A DNA stretch of 64,000 bases from NCBI RefSeq assembly GCF_000764305.2, contig NW_025932756.1, positions 372,001 to 436,000 of the forward strand. Reading direction: 5' to 3'. The position numbers and the translations under genes are program-made. Shown here piece by piece: positions 26,001 to 37,900 of the stretch (positions within the stretch are counted from its first letter, which is position 1; every line of letters begins with the position of its first letter). Source of the stretch: Hyalella azteca (taxonomy: Eukaryota > Arthropoda > Malacostraca > Amphipoda > Hyalellidae). The notes under the pieces are model-generated. The model was given only the letters and a program-made list of their open reading frames with translations, was not told the origin of the DNA and made no database searches.

Positions 26001-28142
26001 AATCGGCGAAAAATTGGTTCAAATTATTTACTTTCTCTCGAAATTACATTATTTTTAAATGCTGAAACGTAATCACTATTTGCGGTGCTAGATTAAATTA
26101 AAGTAAGACCCACCGCCTCTTTGGAGCCAGGTTGGGTTTTGTGAAGGATCGGCAGCTCGTTCGTAGTACCGGCGACGGAGGAGGTCGTAGGTGGCGCGCA
26201 CGGCCAGCTCGCGAGACCTGTTGGTGCTGGTCCCGCCGTATCGCTCCTCGTCATTCCAAGTTAAAGCCTAGAAGCCATTCCGGACAACGTATAATTCATA
26301 ATCAGTCATCACCATTAAAATTTTTAAGACTCAGTAATGAATAGAGTAATTAAAATGATCAAAATATCTATGGAATAAAAAAGTATTGATGGAAAATACT
26401 GCACTGAACTATTCATAAAACTAAATCTTGTTAAACAGACAACTCACGAGAGTGGCAGGGTAGTTTGACCGCGGCTCGGAGAAGGGAGGGATGGGAGGCG
26501 GCATTCTATCCCGCCCCATCTGAGTTCCGAACTGCCCACCTCCTTGGAATTTATTACTGCCCTGCATCTCGAACCGTCTTCCATCTCTTTCTCCGGACGG
26601 TCGTCCAGAGAAAGGTCTTGGAGAACTTCCCTTTCCTCGGAAGGAGGGCTCAAACCTCCTGTTGATGTTGCTGTCACCTTCGGTTCTGTATCGATCATCG
26701 ACAAAGAAGCCATCACTCGCTGGTCTCTGATTCCACGTACGCCCGTAAAAATCCCGCCGGCCAGAGAATTGATCTCTTCGTTCTTGGTCCGATGGGCCGC
26801 CATCAGCGAATGTACCGCCCTGGTACCTGCTGCCTTGGTAAATGTCACCGCGACGGGCGTCGTCGAAGCGTCCGCTATCGAAGCGAACTCGGCCGGGCTG
26901 GTCGCGGCTGAAGCGATCTGCACTGAACAAACTCTGTCCGTAACGGCCGCTGCCGTACCTGTAACGGTCTGCGCCGGAAATGTAGCCCTCATCGTAGTTA
27001 GGACGTTCTAGTCCTGAACCGTAACGATCACGGCCGTAAGGAGAAACACCATTTTGGTAAGATCCGTAGCGACCTTGCCCGTAACGATCTCCTCCAAAAC
27101 CAAAGCGATTGCCTCCGTAGCCGTAGCGGTCACCGCTGGAGCCGTAGCGATCAACACCGTATCCATATCGTTCTCCACCAGCCCCGTAACGATCTCCTCC
27201 TGTTGTGCTTCGATAGCCGCCGTAACCGTAACGGTCTCCAGCCCCATACCCACCAAGCCTATCGCCGCCAAAACGGTCTCTTCCGTAACCGTAGCGAACT
27301 GAACCTTGACCGTAGCGATCACCACCTTGGAAATAGCGATCTCCACCTTGGCCGTAGCGTTCGCCCCCTTGGCCGAAGCGGTCTCCACCCTGGCCATAAC
27401 GCGTGTCTCCATAACCATAACGTCCACTGCCGTAGTCGTATCGACCGTAACTGACGGCTTCGCGGTTGTTGCGGCTGCTCCCATAGCCGTACCTGTCTAC
27501 CCCATATCCAGAGCGACCACTACCATAACCGAAGCGATCGTGGCCGTAGCCGTCTCCGCTGGAAGCAGCACCGTAACGGTCGGCACCAAAGCGATCACCG
27601 AAACGGTCTCCTCCATAGCCATATCTGTCAGAGCCGTAGCGGTCTCCTCCGTAGCCATATCTATCAGAGCCGTAGCGGTCTCCACCGTAGTCGTATTTGT
27701 CTGGGCCGTAGCGGTCACCGTCGTAACGGTCACCAGCAGAGCGAGCTCTGTAGCGTTCTAGGCTTCCTCCAGACCGGGTACGGTCATAACGATCCCGGCC
27801 GTACTCGCGGTTGCCGCCAGAAACGCTTCGGAATCCCCTAGAGTGGCCGTCTCGATTGTCGCGTGTAGGGCTTCGGCCGTACCGATAGTCAGGGTACTGC
27901 GTCACACGGCCGGCAGATTGGCTACGTCCGTAGTAACCGTCACCTTCATCATAGCCGAATCCGGCCCTTGCGGATTGATCTCCATAACCGCGGAAACCAG
28001 CGGAATCGCCGTAACGACCGCTGCTGTAACGGCTGCGGCCGTAGTAGCCGCCGTCGCGCTGACCGTCATCAAAACCGAAACGACTCATTCTGAGGGCACA
28101 GAGGGAACGCCTGAGGCTGGTTAAGCCGCCACGACTCTTCAT
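20050..28142 (-). CDS. Transglutaminase with long N-terminal RGYD-rich tail
   Basis: Fifteen coding exons join in phase: 28142-26448, 26267-26114, 25890-25712, 25450-25259, 25032-24897, 24584-24358, 23911-23698, 23475-23366, 22913-22763, 22440-22275, 21919-21739, 21586-21408, 21220-20983, 20738-20602, 20191-20050. Total about 1366 residues: 565 of tail and about 800 of transglutaminase, the usual length for the family. Core order: beta-sandwich ([10 protein letters not shown]), catalytic domain with Cys in YAQCWVMAA, His in [15 protein letters not shown] and Asp in GWQATDP, then two beta-barrels ([24 protein letters not shown]). The family forms glutamyl-lysine crosslinks using calcium; arthropod members act in hemolymph clotting and cuticle. 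The usual G before QCW is A here. The start may be the ATG at 28142 or at 28088 (MSRFGFDD). Confidence 0.93.
21221..21407 (-). other. Candidate GC-AG intron 12 of transglutaminase
   Basis: The family alignment expects NIQTNICT to run straight into SSFYTGVLG. No GT donor fits there, but ACAAG|gcatga on the minus strand gives phase 2, and the acceptor ATACAG|GAGC at 21221 restores the frame as ICTRSSFYTG. A poorer alternative, GCGAG|gtcatg further on, would insert about 25 residues. Confidence 0.65.
21587..21738 (-). other. Candidate GC-AG intron 11 of transglutaminase
   Basis: The exon reads FEYQ and reaches a stop four codons later if not spliced. The only sensible donor is TATCAG|gcaaga, which matches the known AG|GCAAG consensus of GC donors. 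Joining to the acceptor tgcag|GCGGCC keeps phase 0 and gives [14 protein letters not shown]. Confidence 0.8.
22275..23911 (-). CDS. Transglutaminase catalytic exons (Cys, His, Asp)
   Basis: Exon 23911-23698 carries the nucleophilic Cys ([16 protein letters not shown]) after the conserved [14 protein letters not shown]. Exon 23475-23366 gives [15 protein letters not shown], close to the family's RCLGIPTRxVTNF. Exon 22913-22763 gives the His ([13 protein letters not shown]) and the Asp ([10 protein letters not shown]). Exon 22440-22275 follows with [15 protein letters not shown]. All three catalytic residues are present, so the enzyme should be active. Confidence 0.93.
26448..28142 (-). CDS. 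Exon encoding Arg/Gly/Tyr/Asp-rich tail of transglutaminase
   Basis: One 1695-bp exon encodes 565 residues dominated by [12 protein letters not shown] and SDRYG repeats, with a Gln-containing block ([24 protein letters not shown]) near the middle and very few lysines. It ends YPATL|gtgagt and joins in phase to [12 protein letters not shown], the first family-like segment of the core. No fold is expected. Low-complexity RG/Y-rich sequence of this kind often drives condensation or adhesion, and glutamines could serve as acyl donors for the enzyme itself; both are inferences. Open frames on the other strand (Val/Ala/Thr-rich) are shadows. Confidence 0.85.
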
Positions 28143-29038
28143 TCTTAGGGTGCGGGGCTCTTAGAGTTAAGCTTGTGCTTGCCTCAGCCTAAAGCTGGTT
28201 AAGGGAAAATAGGGAAATAGATCGAAGTTAAAGCTAATGCGAATGCCTCAAGTAATCTTAGAAAATTCAGGGCTATTTGCATGTGGGTTTGTGGCGCTGC
28301 CAATATTAACTATTACGAGTACTCACCTGGCTAGCCCTCACAATGATTATAATTATTGTTCTTGTTTTTCGATTTGACAATGATTTAAAATTTCAGGTTT
28401 GCATTTAATTATCTTTTGATGGTTAAAAATATAATTTTGACGTTAGTATAAAATATATAATAGATTTAATAACAGGATTATTATTTATATTCAATTTTTA
28501 CCAGACTAGGTAACTCGAAACGCTCCTGGGCGTCCATGATAAAGGTTTTCGAGAGGTATTAATTTCCAATTAATTTCAGAAACTATTATTAAATGGCGTC
28601 AAAAATTTAGAAATTATTATCTATTATCTAATTATCTGCCACTGGCATATTATTTCCGAAACTCACTTGATTGATTTAAGAATGGAAGCAACGCCAAACT
28701 TTGGCATGAAATCTTCTGAACGATGGCTGAGGCAGCGACCTTAGGCTAAAATGAGCCATCAATGGATTAACACAGAAGAAAAATATTCAGAAAAAAGTAA
28801 CGAAAGACATGCATGGTTATTTGAATAAAAATACTATATTAGAGATGAATAATTGCTGAAAACTTCTAAAGACGCAGAATTTCAAAGCCATTTAAATTGC
28901 CATTAATTTCATTAGCGAATTCAGTTGAATTTTCGTTTGATTTTCTTCGCCTATATTTTTGGGGGACTCGATATGCAAATAAACTAATAATTGGAATAAA
29001 TTTATATTATTATGCAGTATAACTCAGATTTTAATTTT

Positions 29039-29093
29039 GTTAGGGGTTGTTATCTCATTTTCGGTTGCCGTTAAAAAATGAAAACAAAATTAC
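29039..29093. repeat. Dispersed repeat, copy 1
   Basis: The stretch beginning ttgttaggggttgttatctc and ending gaaaacaaaat recurs at 30246-30316 with about 16 extra internal bases there. This copy lies in the intron that separates the transglutaminase 5' leader from its coding exon. Confidence 0.75.
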
Positions 29094-29442
29094 AAGAAAG
29101 TTACAGGTATTAACGAAAAAAATTTAAACTTAGATAAATATCCAATTTGCATCACAAGGACCATCTAAAGTTTGTGGTTGAGACTTTCTGGTGAAGACCG
29201 GAGTTTCACTCCGAACAGTTTATTCACCCCAGCCAAAATATCTATTCTCTGTGCTATTCTATTCACTTTACTCAGAATAGTCCTTAGCCTATAAACTGTT
29301 CCTGATAACTGCTTCAACCTTGCGTGGCTACAAGTTTTATGCCTTCACATATTCATAGTTAAATTGTCCGAATTTAAAAATCATACAAATGTAATGTATT
29401 TAACCTAAATTCCCGTCTTAAATTGAGCATTTAGAACCTCAC

Positions 29443-29502
29443 CTTTCACAGGTAGCAGTGGGATGCTTTGCTAGGCAGAGGACCCGAGCGTGTGGTGCTG
29501 CT
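29443..29502 (-). other. Predicted 5' leader exon of transglutaminase
   Basis: On the minus strand a leader of about 60 bases ends at TGTGAAAG|gtgagg. The likely matching acceptor is ttttcccttaaccag near 28200, which would place about 55 bases of untranslated leader before the ATG at 28142. No ATG occurs in this exon on the transcribed strand. Confidence 0.5.
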
Positions 29503-29527
29503 GACGAAGGAGCGCCGGCTTATAAGG
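29498..29527 (-). promoter_or_regulatory. TATA box and initiator, transglutaminase promoter
   Basis: The minus strand carries CCTTATAAG at about 29519-29527, followed 20-25 bases downstream by an initiator-like CGTCAGCAG near 29502. It is placed correctly for the leader exon and donor just downstream. Based on motifs only. Confidence 0.5.
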
Positions 29528-29935
29528 GCACCGCGGGCCACGCTAGGGCGGCCACGGCAACTTGAGCGCGTCAGCGATACGCTGGCGGCAGCTCAGCACG
29601 CTTCGGTTGAGCAACATTACACTCAAATACCAAAAAAATCCACTTGAATTGCGAAAAAGTTTCTGATAAGTCAAATTATGGAAATATGACAACAAACTTG
29701 TTAGAATTAAAATCCAGACTTGTGGAAGGACTTCATCCCCGAAAATTATCGAACCAAACATAAGGCAACGATTAATAAATAATTAAATTACACATAATAG
29801 AAGTATATTTCAATAGTGTTATCCTATATAAAGAGTACATGGATAGCAATCTTTCCTTTAATGCAGTCATTAGCTTTTGCTTGTAAAAAAATGGCTGCTG
29901 TTAATTCACCTTCTGATAGATATTTAAGGGCTACC

Positions 29936-30420
29936 GGGGCTGGTGTTGCCGGGGCTGGTGTTGCCTCGGCTGGTGTTTCCTCGGCTGGTGTTGCCGGGGC
30001 TGGTGTTGCCGGGGCTGGTGTTGTTATGGCTGGTGTTGCCGGGACTGGTGTTGCCTCGGCTGGTGTTGCCGGGGCTGGTGTTGTTATGGCTGATGTTGCC
30101 GGGGCTGGTGTTGCCTCGGCTGGTGTTGCCGGGGCTGGTGCTGTTATGGCTGGTGTTGCCGGGGCTGGTGTTGCAGGGGCTGGTGTTGCCGGGGCTGGTG
30201 TTGTCGGGGCTGGTGTTGTTATGGCTGGTGTTGCCGGGGCTGGTGTTTGTTAGGGGTTGTTATCTCGTTTTCGGTTGTTATCGCTGGGTGCCGTTAAAAA
30301 AAGTGAAAACAAAATGGCCAGACACAAAACAAAAACACCAGCCCCGGTGTTGCCGGGGCTGGTGTTGCCGGGGCTGGTGTTGCCGGGGCTGGTGTTGCCG
30401 GGGCTGGTGTTGCCGGGGCT
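29936..30420. repeat. 15-bp minisatellite in two blocks
   Basis: Units of ggctggtgttgccgg run from 29936 to 30245 and again from about 30342 to 30420. About 95 bases of unrelated sequence that includes the dispersed repeat (30246-30316) separate them. The second block is perfect; the first has variants (gttatg, gcctcg). The period is in frame, so AGVAG-type or GLVLP-type peptides are open, but nothing marks them as genes. It lies about 0.4 kb upstream of the transglutaminase promoter. Confidence 0.85.
30246..30316. repeat. Dispersed repeat, copy 2
   Basis: Matches 29039-29093 (ttaggggttgttatctc...ttcggttg...gccgttaaaaaa...gaaaacaaaat) but contains an extra ttatcgctgggt and a few single-base differences. 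It splits the 15-bp minisatellite into two blocks, which suggests an insertion or an amplified junction. Confidence 0.75.
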
Positions 30421-31989
30421 GCAGGGATCCACAGCCTTCCAATAATCAAGGCAGGAAATTATTGTTCGACGCCTTCAGGTTTTTCTACCTTCAGAGGCTG
30501 TGGCCAGAAATGTGTTCATGCGGCGAACTATTTCTGAGTGGTCACATTTTTCTGAATTTCTGGAGATATACTTTCAGTTTTTATTACGGTGCGCAAACGA
30601 CCTCCGGATAAGATGCCGGGGAACTTCAATATGAAAAGTTTTCAGGCGAAAATTGACAGAAAATATATTGTATTATTATAAATGAAGGGTTAACATGTTC
30701 TTCAGGAATAAAAAAATATAAACATTTTTCGTTTAATTCTTCTTCAACGTGACTTACATGCCGCATTTCTCAGAAACAATAGAAAATCGTTGTCGCTTGC
30801 CGTTGCACTTAATCGTTTTAGAAAAAATATGATACAAGTTTGAATGGTCAAACAAATATAGCATAGTGTTAAAGACGATCAAAATCAATGGTAATAATCA
30901 TTAATTTTAGATTTTCATCTCAATTTGGTCTCATTAACATTTTAATAAACAAGCTGAATACCATACACAAATGACTCACAGCGTTGCATATTAGCAACAC
31001 ACGTGTTTAGCAACGCGTCTCAGGTAAGAAGCTCGTTGTCATGCGAACCTGTTACTGCCTTGTCTAGCGTAACTTAGTAGCGTGACGAATACGATCCGTG
31101 AGGCCTGCCTTGTTTTTGATGTTGGTATGAGTCATTTATGAAATTATAGTTTAAATTAATGGTTCCATCATGCATATGAATACCATTTGAGTAGTCATCA
31201 GACTAAAAGCTAAGGGAATAAACAGCTTTTTTTCTTACATAGTTTAATTTTTAAATAATCTTAAAAATTGCCCGACATGTTTCTGTGGGCACTGTATCTG
31301 CTCAGAAAAATATATGTGTTATAGTGTCTAAATGGTGTCACACTTCTTATACCTACCGCACATTGCGGACAAACGCCATAAGTTGACTTTTTTTAATCTC
31401 ACTCACTTCTTTGAGTGGAAGCTAACCTCAAAACCACGCGATATCTATACAAGATCGGACAGGGCGGCATAAATTGTAACTGCTTAAATTCGATTTCCAG
31501 ATCCTCACAAAAAACTATCAGATTATGGCCAGCTCTTAATTCATGCTCTGTAGTTTAAATACACTTCACCGCTTTGGGTTGGACACCTGCTGGGTATATT
31601 TTGTCTTACTTCTACTTGTAGTTACTTTTTGAGTTATTCTGTCACGACCTGGCGTGATGAAAGTGGCTGTTGTTGCCGGGGCTGGATGCTCCCCTGACTC
31701 TACTCGAAGCAAAACCCAAAAACAAGTTAAAACTTGTAGTTCTCTCAAACTTTTAATACAAATATATCATTTTTTGCAAATTCATTTTCGAAACTAAAAA
31801 CGAACCATTTTTCTCGCTGAACGGTAGATGCTACTAAGCCTCTTCTTGAGGTATGAAACTTTTACAGCTCAATGCCGTCATGTCGATGCTTCACCTAATC
31901 TGAGCTGAGGTCTATAATACTAGAACTTTGACACTGACAAACTTTAATACGTCACTTACACAGAATGAGTTAAACAGACTGTGATCAAT

Positions 31990-32225
31990 TAACCCATCAG
32001 AATTGGTGAAACAAACTGTAACCATTCAATATCCACTGGATAAGTGAGACCAACTTTTGTCGGTCAACTCCAGAGGATTGGTGAAAAACCATAATCGTAT
32101 AGAATTAATGGGATAAACTTTAAACGGTCAACCAAACAAGATGGGTGAAACGAACTGTAATCAGTCAACGCAAGTGGATGGATGGGACAAAGTTTCATCG
32201 GTCAATTCCACAAGATCACAGAGTG
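31990..32225. repeat. Diverged ~74-bp tandem repeat, about 3 copies
   Basis: Units share ggtgaaacaaactgtaa, a central ggataagtgagaccaac-like segment and cggtcaactccag. They are diverged, with a shorter middle copy. Confidence 0.6.
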
Positions 32226-32239
32226 AATTAGATCATCTA

Positions 32240-32330
32240 AATTGGAACAGTGAATTGCGAGTTCGAGACTCGCAGCTAGCTGCAAAATTCTGCGATGCCT
32301 AATATCGGCGACAGGCAAAACAAAGCAAAC
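32240..32330 (+). mobile_element. SINE fragment (3' half)
   Basis: Contains ttgcgagttcgagactcgc and tctgcgatg...cggcgacaggc, matching the second half of the full-length tRNA-derived SINE at 57570-57829 when that copy is read on its own strand. Confidence 0.6.
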
Positions 32331-34980
32331 TCTTCGTCACCAATACCATTTAATTATGAACTAAATGGCAATTTTTTGCGACAAATCTGTAAACCATTAA
32401 CAAAATTATTATTTTCTAATTGTTTCGCGGAACTGTGATTAAAAGTTGCAGTAATTTTAAGTTATATTTCGGACATTACTCGTACGTTGGAACGCTGCTG
32501 TCCGATACATAATGGGGCTAAATATAGTGTCTTGCAAAAGCCTGAGTAATGGAAAATAAATTAGTTTACGTTGAATTTTTTATTGTTTATTACAATGAAA
32601 TAGTGTTTATTTGAGCACCAATTTCGTTAAGGTTCTCTCGGATAGGTTAATAGTTAGACCAAACTTCATTTACAAACATCTTTCTTCCAAATATATCCCC
32701 AGCAATACTTTAGATAAAAACTCAACCTTTTCACTAAGAACTGTGAAAATGCCTGAATTAACTGCATTGCGTTGGCAATTCATCGTAAGATTATGATGAA
32801 TTTCTAGCAACCGTACAACTCCAGCAGGCATTACATTGAGTCAACATGATTGTGAAGAAAACATGGGCATCGAGCTCAGCATTAATTGAGAAAATTGTAA
32901 CGATGTACAAGGAAGAAGCAATGTGTACTCTGTTAGTTTCATGCAATAATCTTTCTTTATTGATTATAATTACTCTTTCAAAATATATCCAACTAGTTAT
33001 TAGCTTTGATAATTCAGGACTTATCGTATTTGCAATATTTAAGCATTATATTATATATTATATGATATTATTCGGTGCCCATTACTTGGAGCCTGAAACT
33101 GAACAGTGATTGTCATCACAAATTCTATTAATTTAAACGAGTCTTAGAACATTAATTTATGAAATTCGGTCAATATAAATGTTTGTATTGTACATGCTGA
33201 GTAATTTTTCGAACGAAATCTAGCTAGTTGCCACTTACAAAAATGAATCTAGACGCTATTCAATAATAAGATTCTTGAATTGTATAAATGACGGAACATT
33301 GATATAAAAAACTTTATACGGTTCTAATCGAAATGTGAATTGAGTTGAATTCAGTTTCATTATCTCAGAAAAAAAAACAAGGGGATTGTGTCGTTTAGAC
33401 GAAAATTCGCGGCGACACATCAATAGTTAGTCTAAATATGTACACTCAGCTGCGCTTCGTAACAAGATTAACCGTCAAATATTCTACGGCTTTTAAGGGA
33501 GAATAAAAACTGTGCGCCGAGCGACCACAATTTCAGGGTAGCGTGGCAGCATGAACACTCGGCTCACTTGGCCAGGAAGACGTTGATGGAGCACAAACGG
33601 CTGGCAGTTAGATTGGACAATAACATACAACTTGTACGAAGGATTCATTTTGACGCATTTTCGAAAAAAAACAAATATCAATAAAAAAGATAAACTAGAG
33701 AAAAAAAACTTTGTAAAATTCAAGCTCCTTAAATAAAATTCTACCCTGGAGCGGCAATTGTGTTTCTAAGATATTAGCAGCTAAGACATTATTTTAAATA
33801 TAAAAGAAGACATCCAGTGTCCTCTCAATGACAAAAGCTGCGCACAACGCAAGAAATTATGTTGAAAAGAAGTAAAATTTTAATTAACAGCCTTCGATAA
33901 TCACGCAAATTCTGTTTACAGCGAATCATTCTCAAATCTTACAACCTAAAAATTACTTTTCGAAATCCACATTATTGTATACGACCTTGCATCTAACAGA
34001 GGAAAGGCAACGAAATAAAAAAAAAGCAATGTCTTCTTAATCTTACCGAATTAAAAATTTAACTACTCACTGCTATCAGAAAATCCACATTGCACCTCAT
34101 TAAGCATCGCGCATGATGATGAGAATGATCTTCATGATGGACGGCATTGCAAGGCACTTAGTACGCATGTTGTCCATGGTATTTATGCTATTAATACGAA
34201 AAATACATACCCGAGTTACGAAATAATAAGTTAGTTGTATCGAGATGAAATTGCATAAATTTCAGACGGTGAAAATTGAATTTCAAGAAAGCCATATTGA
34301 ATATCCAAGCTTATTTTTAATCATTTCAAATTTAATCTATTAATTATTATTTCGTGAAATTTAAAGTTTGAGAGCAATAATTTAGTAATTGTGAGTTTTA
34401 GACCCGCAACGACAGTTTGGCGCTAAACACACGAGAAAGACTAAAAAGATCTTATGCTCACCAGTCAGATAATTCTGTATAATAACATAAATATTATATC
34501 CATTTACAATGATAATGCAATTCAAAATTAATTAAAACACAACTGATTTCTGGGATTCTGTTTTAAAATATTTTTTTTTACAAATTAGCCTGCGAGTTCA
34601 TTTTATGCAGAGCACAGGCTTGCTAATTGCTTCTGAATTCTTCTTCACGTGCGCTGTAATAGGGAATTCTTGAATGATAACTAATTAGATTTTTGGTTAG
34701 CCTAACGTGCTGATCGCTCGTCTAAACATTTTCAAGAAGATTTAAAACAGCGGATTCTACATATAAAGTCATTAACTTGCGTCTTAATTTACTAAAAGAA
34801 CTCGAAACAATAACTGAACGATATTCAAGCGTGTAAATATTGTACTCCCTTGGCTAACATTGGGGTTACAATATTTAGATTTATATAAAAAAACTCCATC
34901 GTTTCGAACAGAGACAGACATAAATAATTCAAACAAGTTCTGTGATTAACGTGGCTCCAAACGAGACTCTTCGTTGTGGT

Positions 34981-37900
34981 CTATGGGTTCCTCTTGAGGA
35001 CAGACCCTGAGAAAGACGAGTTGGGGTGCGAGTCTTTCCAGTCTCTGTAGAGGAAGAAAGACCCCAGCGTGTACGCCAGCATGTTGAACACTCCGAACAC
35101 CTGCGAAATAAGGCAATGTCAGGTGAACAATTCCATGAGCTTCCAAGAAATTGTTTTAAACTTATAAAAATTGCACGTTTTTATTTACTATGCTTGAAGT
35201 TTAGACATGATTTTAAACTCCTCTCATTGAAGGACTAGGCTAGATAATCCATCAGTTTAATTATATCGCAGAGGAAATGCTAATTTCCGTGCTTGGAGCA
35301 GTTCTATTGAACAGTAAATATTCTGAATACCTAAGGTGTAAACACAATATTAAAATATAGACACAACTAACCTTGAATGCCCACGAACATGATCCATTGA
35401 TGCATATCGATACAGAGACATGTCGCTAAAAAGACTATAAGAAAAAGTCTTACTTCCTAACTGAGAGAAAACTTTTTCTTGCGTGAGCTGTTCTGCTTGT
35501 TTCTTACTATTCATATGTGTAAAAATTTACGCTACAGAATAATATTCCGATCCGATGCTGAAGAGCATAGTAATAATGAACGAATTAATAGGCGTCATAC
35601 TGTTCAATTGAACTAACCAATCCAGACAACCATGGAGGGAGGGGAAAATGCAGAAAACTGTTTGCGAGTTCGAAAATTCAACGATGATCTTAGTAAGGAA
35701 AGATGCTAGGGAGATGAATCTAGGGCAGATCAGCGGCGTCTCCCTACAACGCGTCTGCGGGCGCTGTTGCCAAGGCAGCGAGTTTTATTTTTGCACCAAG
35801 AACAGTGACAGTTGCATGAAATTTCGCCCTTAAACGCACTAATAAAATATCTACCAACCGTCTATTAAAGAATAATAAAATTATAGCTTTGATAGAATGT
35901 CCTTTCTACCAAGAATTTTCGATGAGCTGTTCCACATTCAAACTAATTTCATGTTAAGTTGAGGTTGATTTGTCATTATAATGAAATCATAAAGCATGTG
36001 CTCAGGCGATAATATAATGCTTATGATATCGTACACAGAAACGAGGTAACCACTTGAGCGTAGCGCTTAAAATAAAGTTACCTTCGTTCCCCAACTTTCA
36101 GGTACGTGAATGAAACAACCATCAGCAATATATGCAGTGAAGCGCACATTATTTGGTAATGTACGAGTATATCAGAGCAGACAGTGAGTTGGCAGAAATG
36201 AGACAGCGTCCATCAACGTTAAATTTTCTTAAAGGAATGCCGTGAGAAATTAGGAACTATAGCCTGGGCCCCATCACCTTACATAAGCACCATCACCCTC
36301 CTACCAGCCGATTGGTGCCTGCTCGTGACGCGCTCGGGATTTAATTTCAATAATCAATTCAGACTACTCTATCGATGATGGCGCACTGGTCTATTCGAGC
36401 AGTGATGCTATTCCAGCGTACATCGACTGTTAACTCGGGAAATGATTTTTAAAAGTTTTGATTGATCTATTGATCTTACCCCTGCAGTAATGTTGCGTCC
36501 AGCGCTCCTCTCGATGCTGCAGAACTGAACTATGACGGCAATGAGGTACAGTATGGTGGTCAGGGAAGTGTTTAGTAACTCCTGTAACGAGAATAGTACT
36601 AGCGACGTTGGGTCGTTTCTATTGCATTTCAGAGATGTCAAGCTCATCGGCGATATTTTTTCTTATAGATTTTGAGGAAAATTTGTTTGTGTTGTCATGT
36701 CGTTTAGTCAGTTTGTGCGTCTTTTGTGGAATGTCATTCTTCAAATAAAGAGCAGTACTTTAGTGGAGGGATAGACCCCGAGATGATAAGAGAGAGTTGA
36801 CTGTGCAAAAGTTAGAGGAGGTTGAGATAAAACGATGATGATGGTTAAGGATAAATGTTGGTTACTTTTGTCATTAGGTTTTAGGATCAAATTAGTCTAT
36901 TCAGAAGTCACGGTTGTGTCTTAGTGTTGTTATTTTTGTTCGGTTTAGTACTACGAACATGGAATACCGTGAAATCTATCTCATAGATTTTTTCACGAAA
37001 TCGCCCAAAAAGTAGATGAAGATGATACAGGGTACTGACTAAAACCCGGACCCGGACCGGTCCGCCGGACCCGGACCGAGTGACTAAAACCCGGACCCGG
37101 ACCGGTCCGGCGGACCAGGTTAAAAAAAATAAAAAAGTTCACTTCTCGATCGAACTAATCGATAGAGAATCTTCTGAAACGTCCAGAAAACATAAAAAGT
37201 TGGTATCGAATTTTCGAAAATTTACTTTGAAAAATTTCACTTCAGGTCCGGGGAGCCCCGGACCAAGTGACTAAAACCCGGACCCATATATTCGAGTCAC
37301 AGAAAAGTTTACTTCTCGATCGAACTAATCGATAGAGAATGTTATGAAACGTCCAGGGAATATAAAACATTTATAGCAAATTTTGCGTCCTTTTACTTTA
37401 TGAAATTTCATGTCTGATTTTGGGAACTCCATACAAAGTGATTAAAACTAGACCCTAACTAGTGAAAAATAAGTATCGCTTCACTTATCGTTAAATAGGT
37501 GTCGCTAGGAATCAATTGCAGAATAAAATATTTGTTTTGTAATCTGAATACGTTTTAAGTAATAAGCTCTCAGCAAACATGTCGAATTTTAGGTAAACGT
37601 TTGCAAACGCTTATGCTGTAGGGTAGAAATTGCCTGAACTCAGATATTATTCGCGAACGATACTCAGCTTTTAATGCATCAACTTCAAGACGAATTCCAC
37701 TCTTTTGAATGCCACTGATCTCACAGTATTAGCTTTGTACGAACGAACATGTCGATGTCGGAAATTGCTGTTTTGACTCGAACAAGACTGATGGCTGCAG
37801 CAAACGTTGCCGGTTAGAAAATGGATATAATGACGGTCAGAATAATGAAATGCCGGTCAGAAATGCATTATAATATGATACTTCCATGTCGATATACGTA

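Larger units (their letters stand above)
29528..34980. other. Gene-free region between transglutaminase and MARVEL genes
   Basis: No supported exon. It contains the GCTGGTGTTGCCGG minisatellite at 29936-30420, a diverged 74-bp repeat near 31990-32225 and a SINE fragment near 32240-32330; the rest looks like unique AT-rich DNA. A single unit of the minisatellite motif (gttgttgccggggctgg) also occurs alone at about 31670-31686. Confidence 0.6.

Noticed and set aside
26465..28124. Val/Ala/Thr-rich plus-strand frames opposite the transglutaminase tail exon
   Set aside because: They are antisense shadows of a Gly/Tyr/Arg repeat exon, whose codon pattern and phase-correct splicing support the minus strand.
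29816..30611. AGVAG-type and GLVLP-type repeat proteins
   Set aside because: Generated by a 15-bp minisatellite that is open in several frames at once; no splice or promoter signals fit.
33493..33723. Possible third version or extra exon of the MARVEL gene
   Set aside because: It contains a hydrophobic run but lacks the EL...ITAG borders and lies beyond the exon 4 stop codon.
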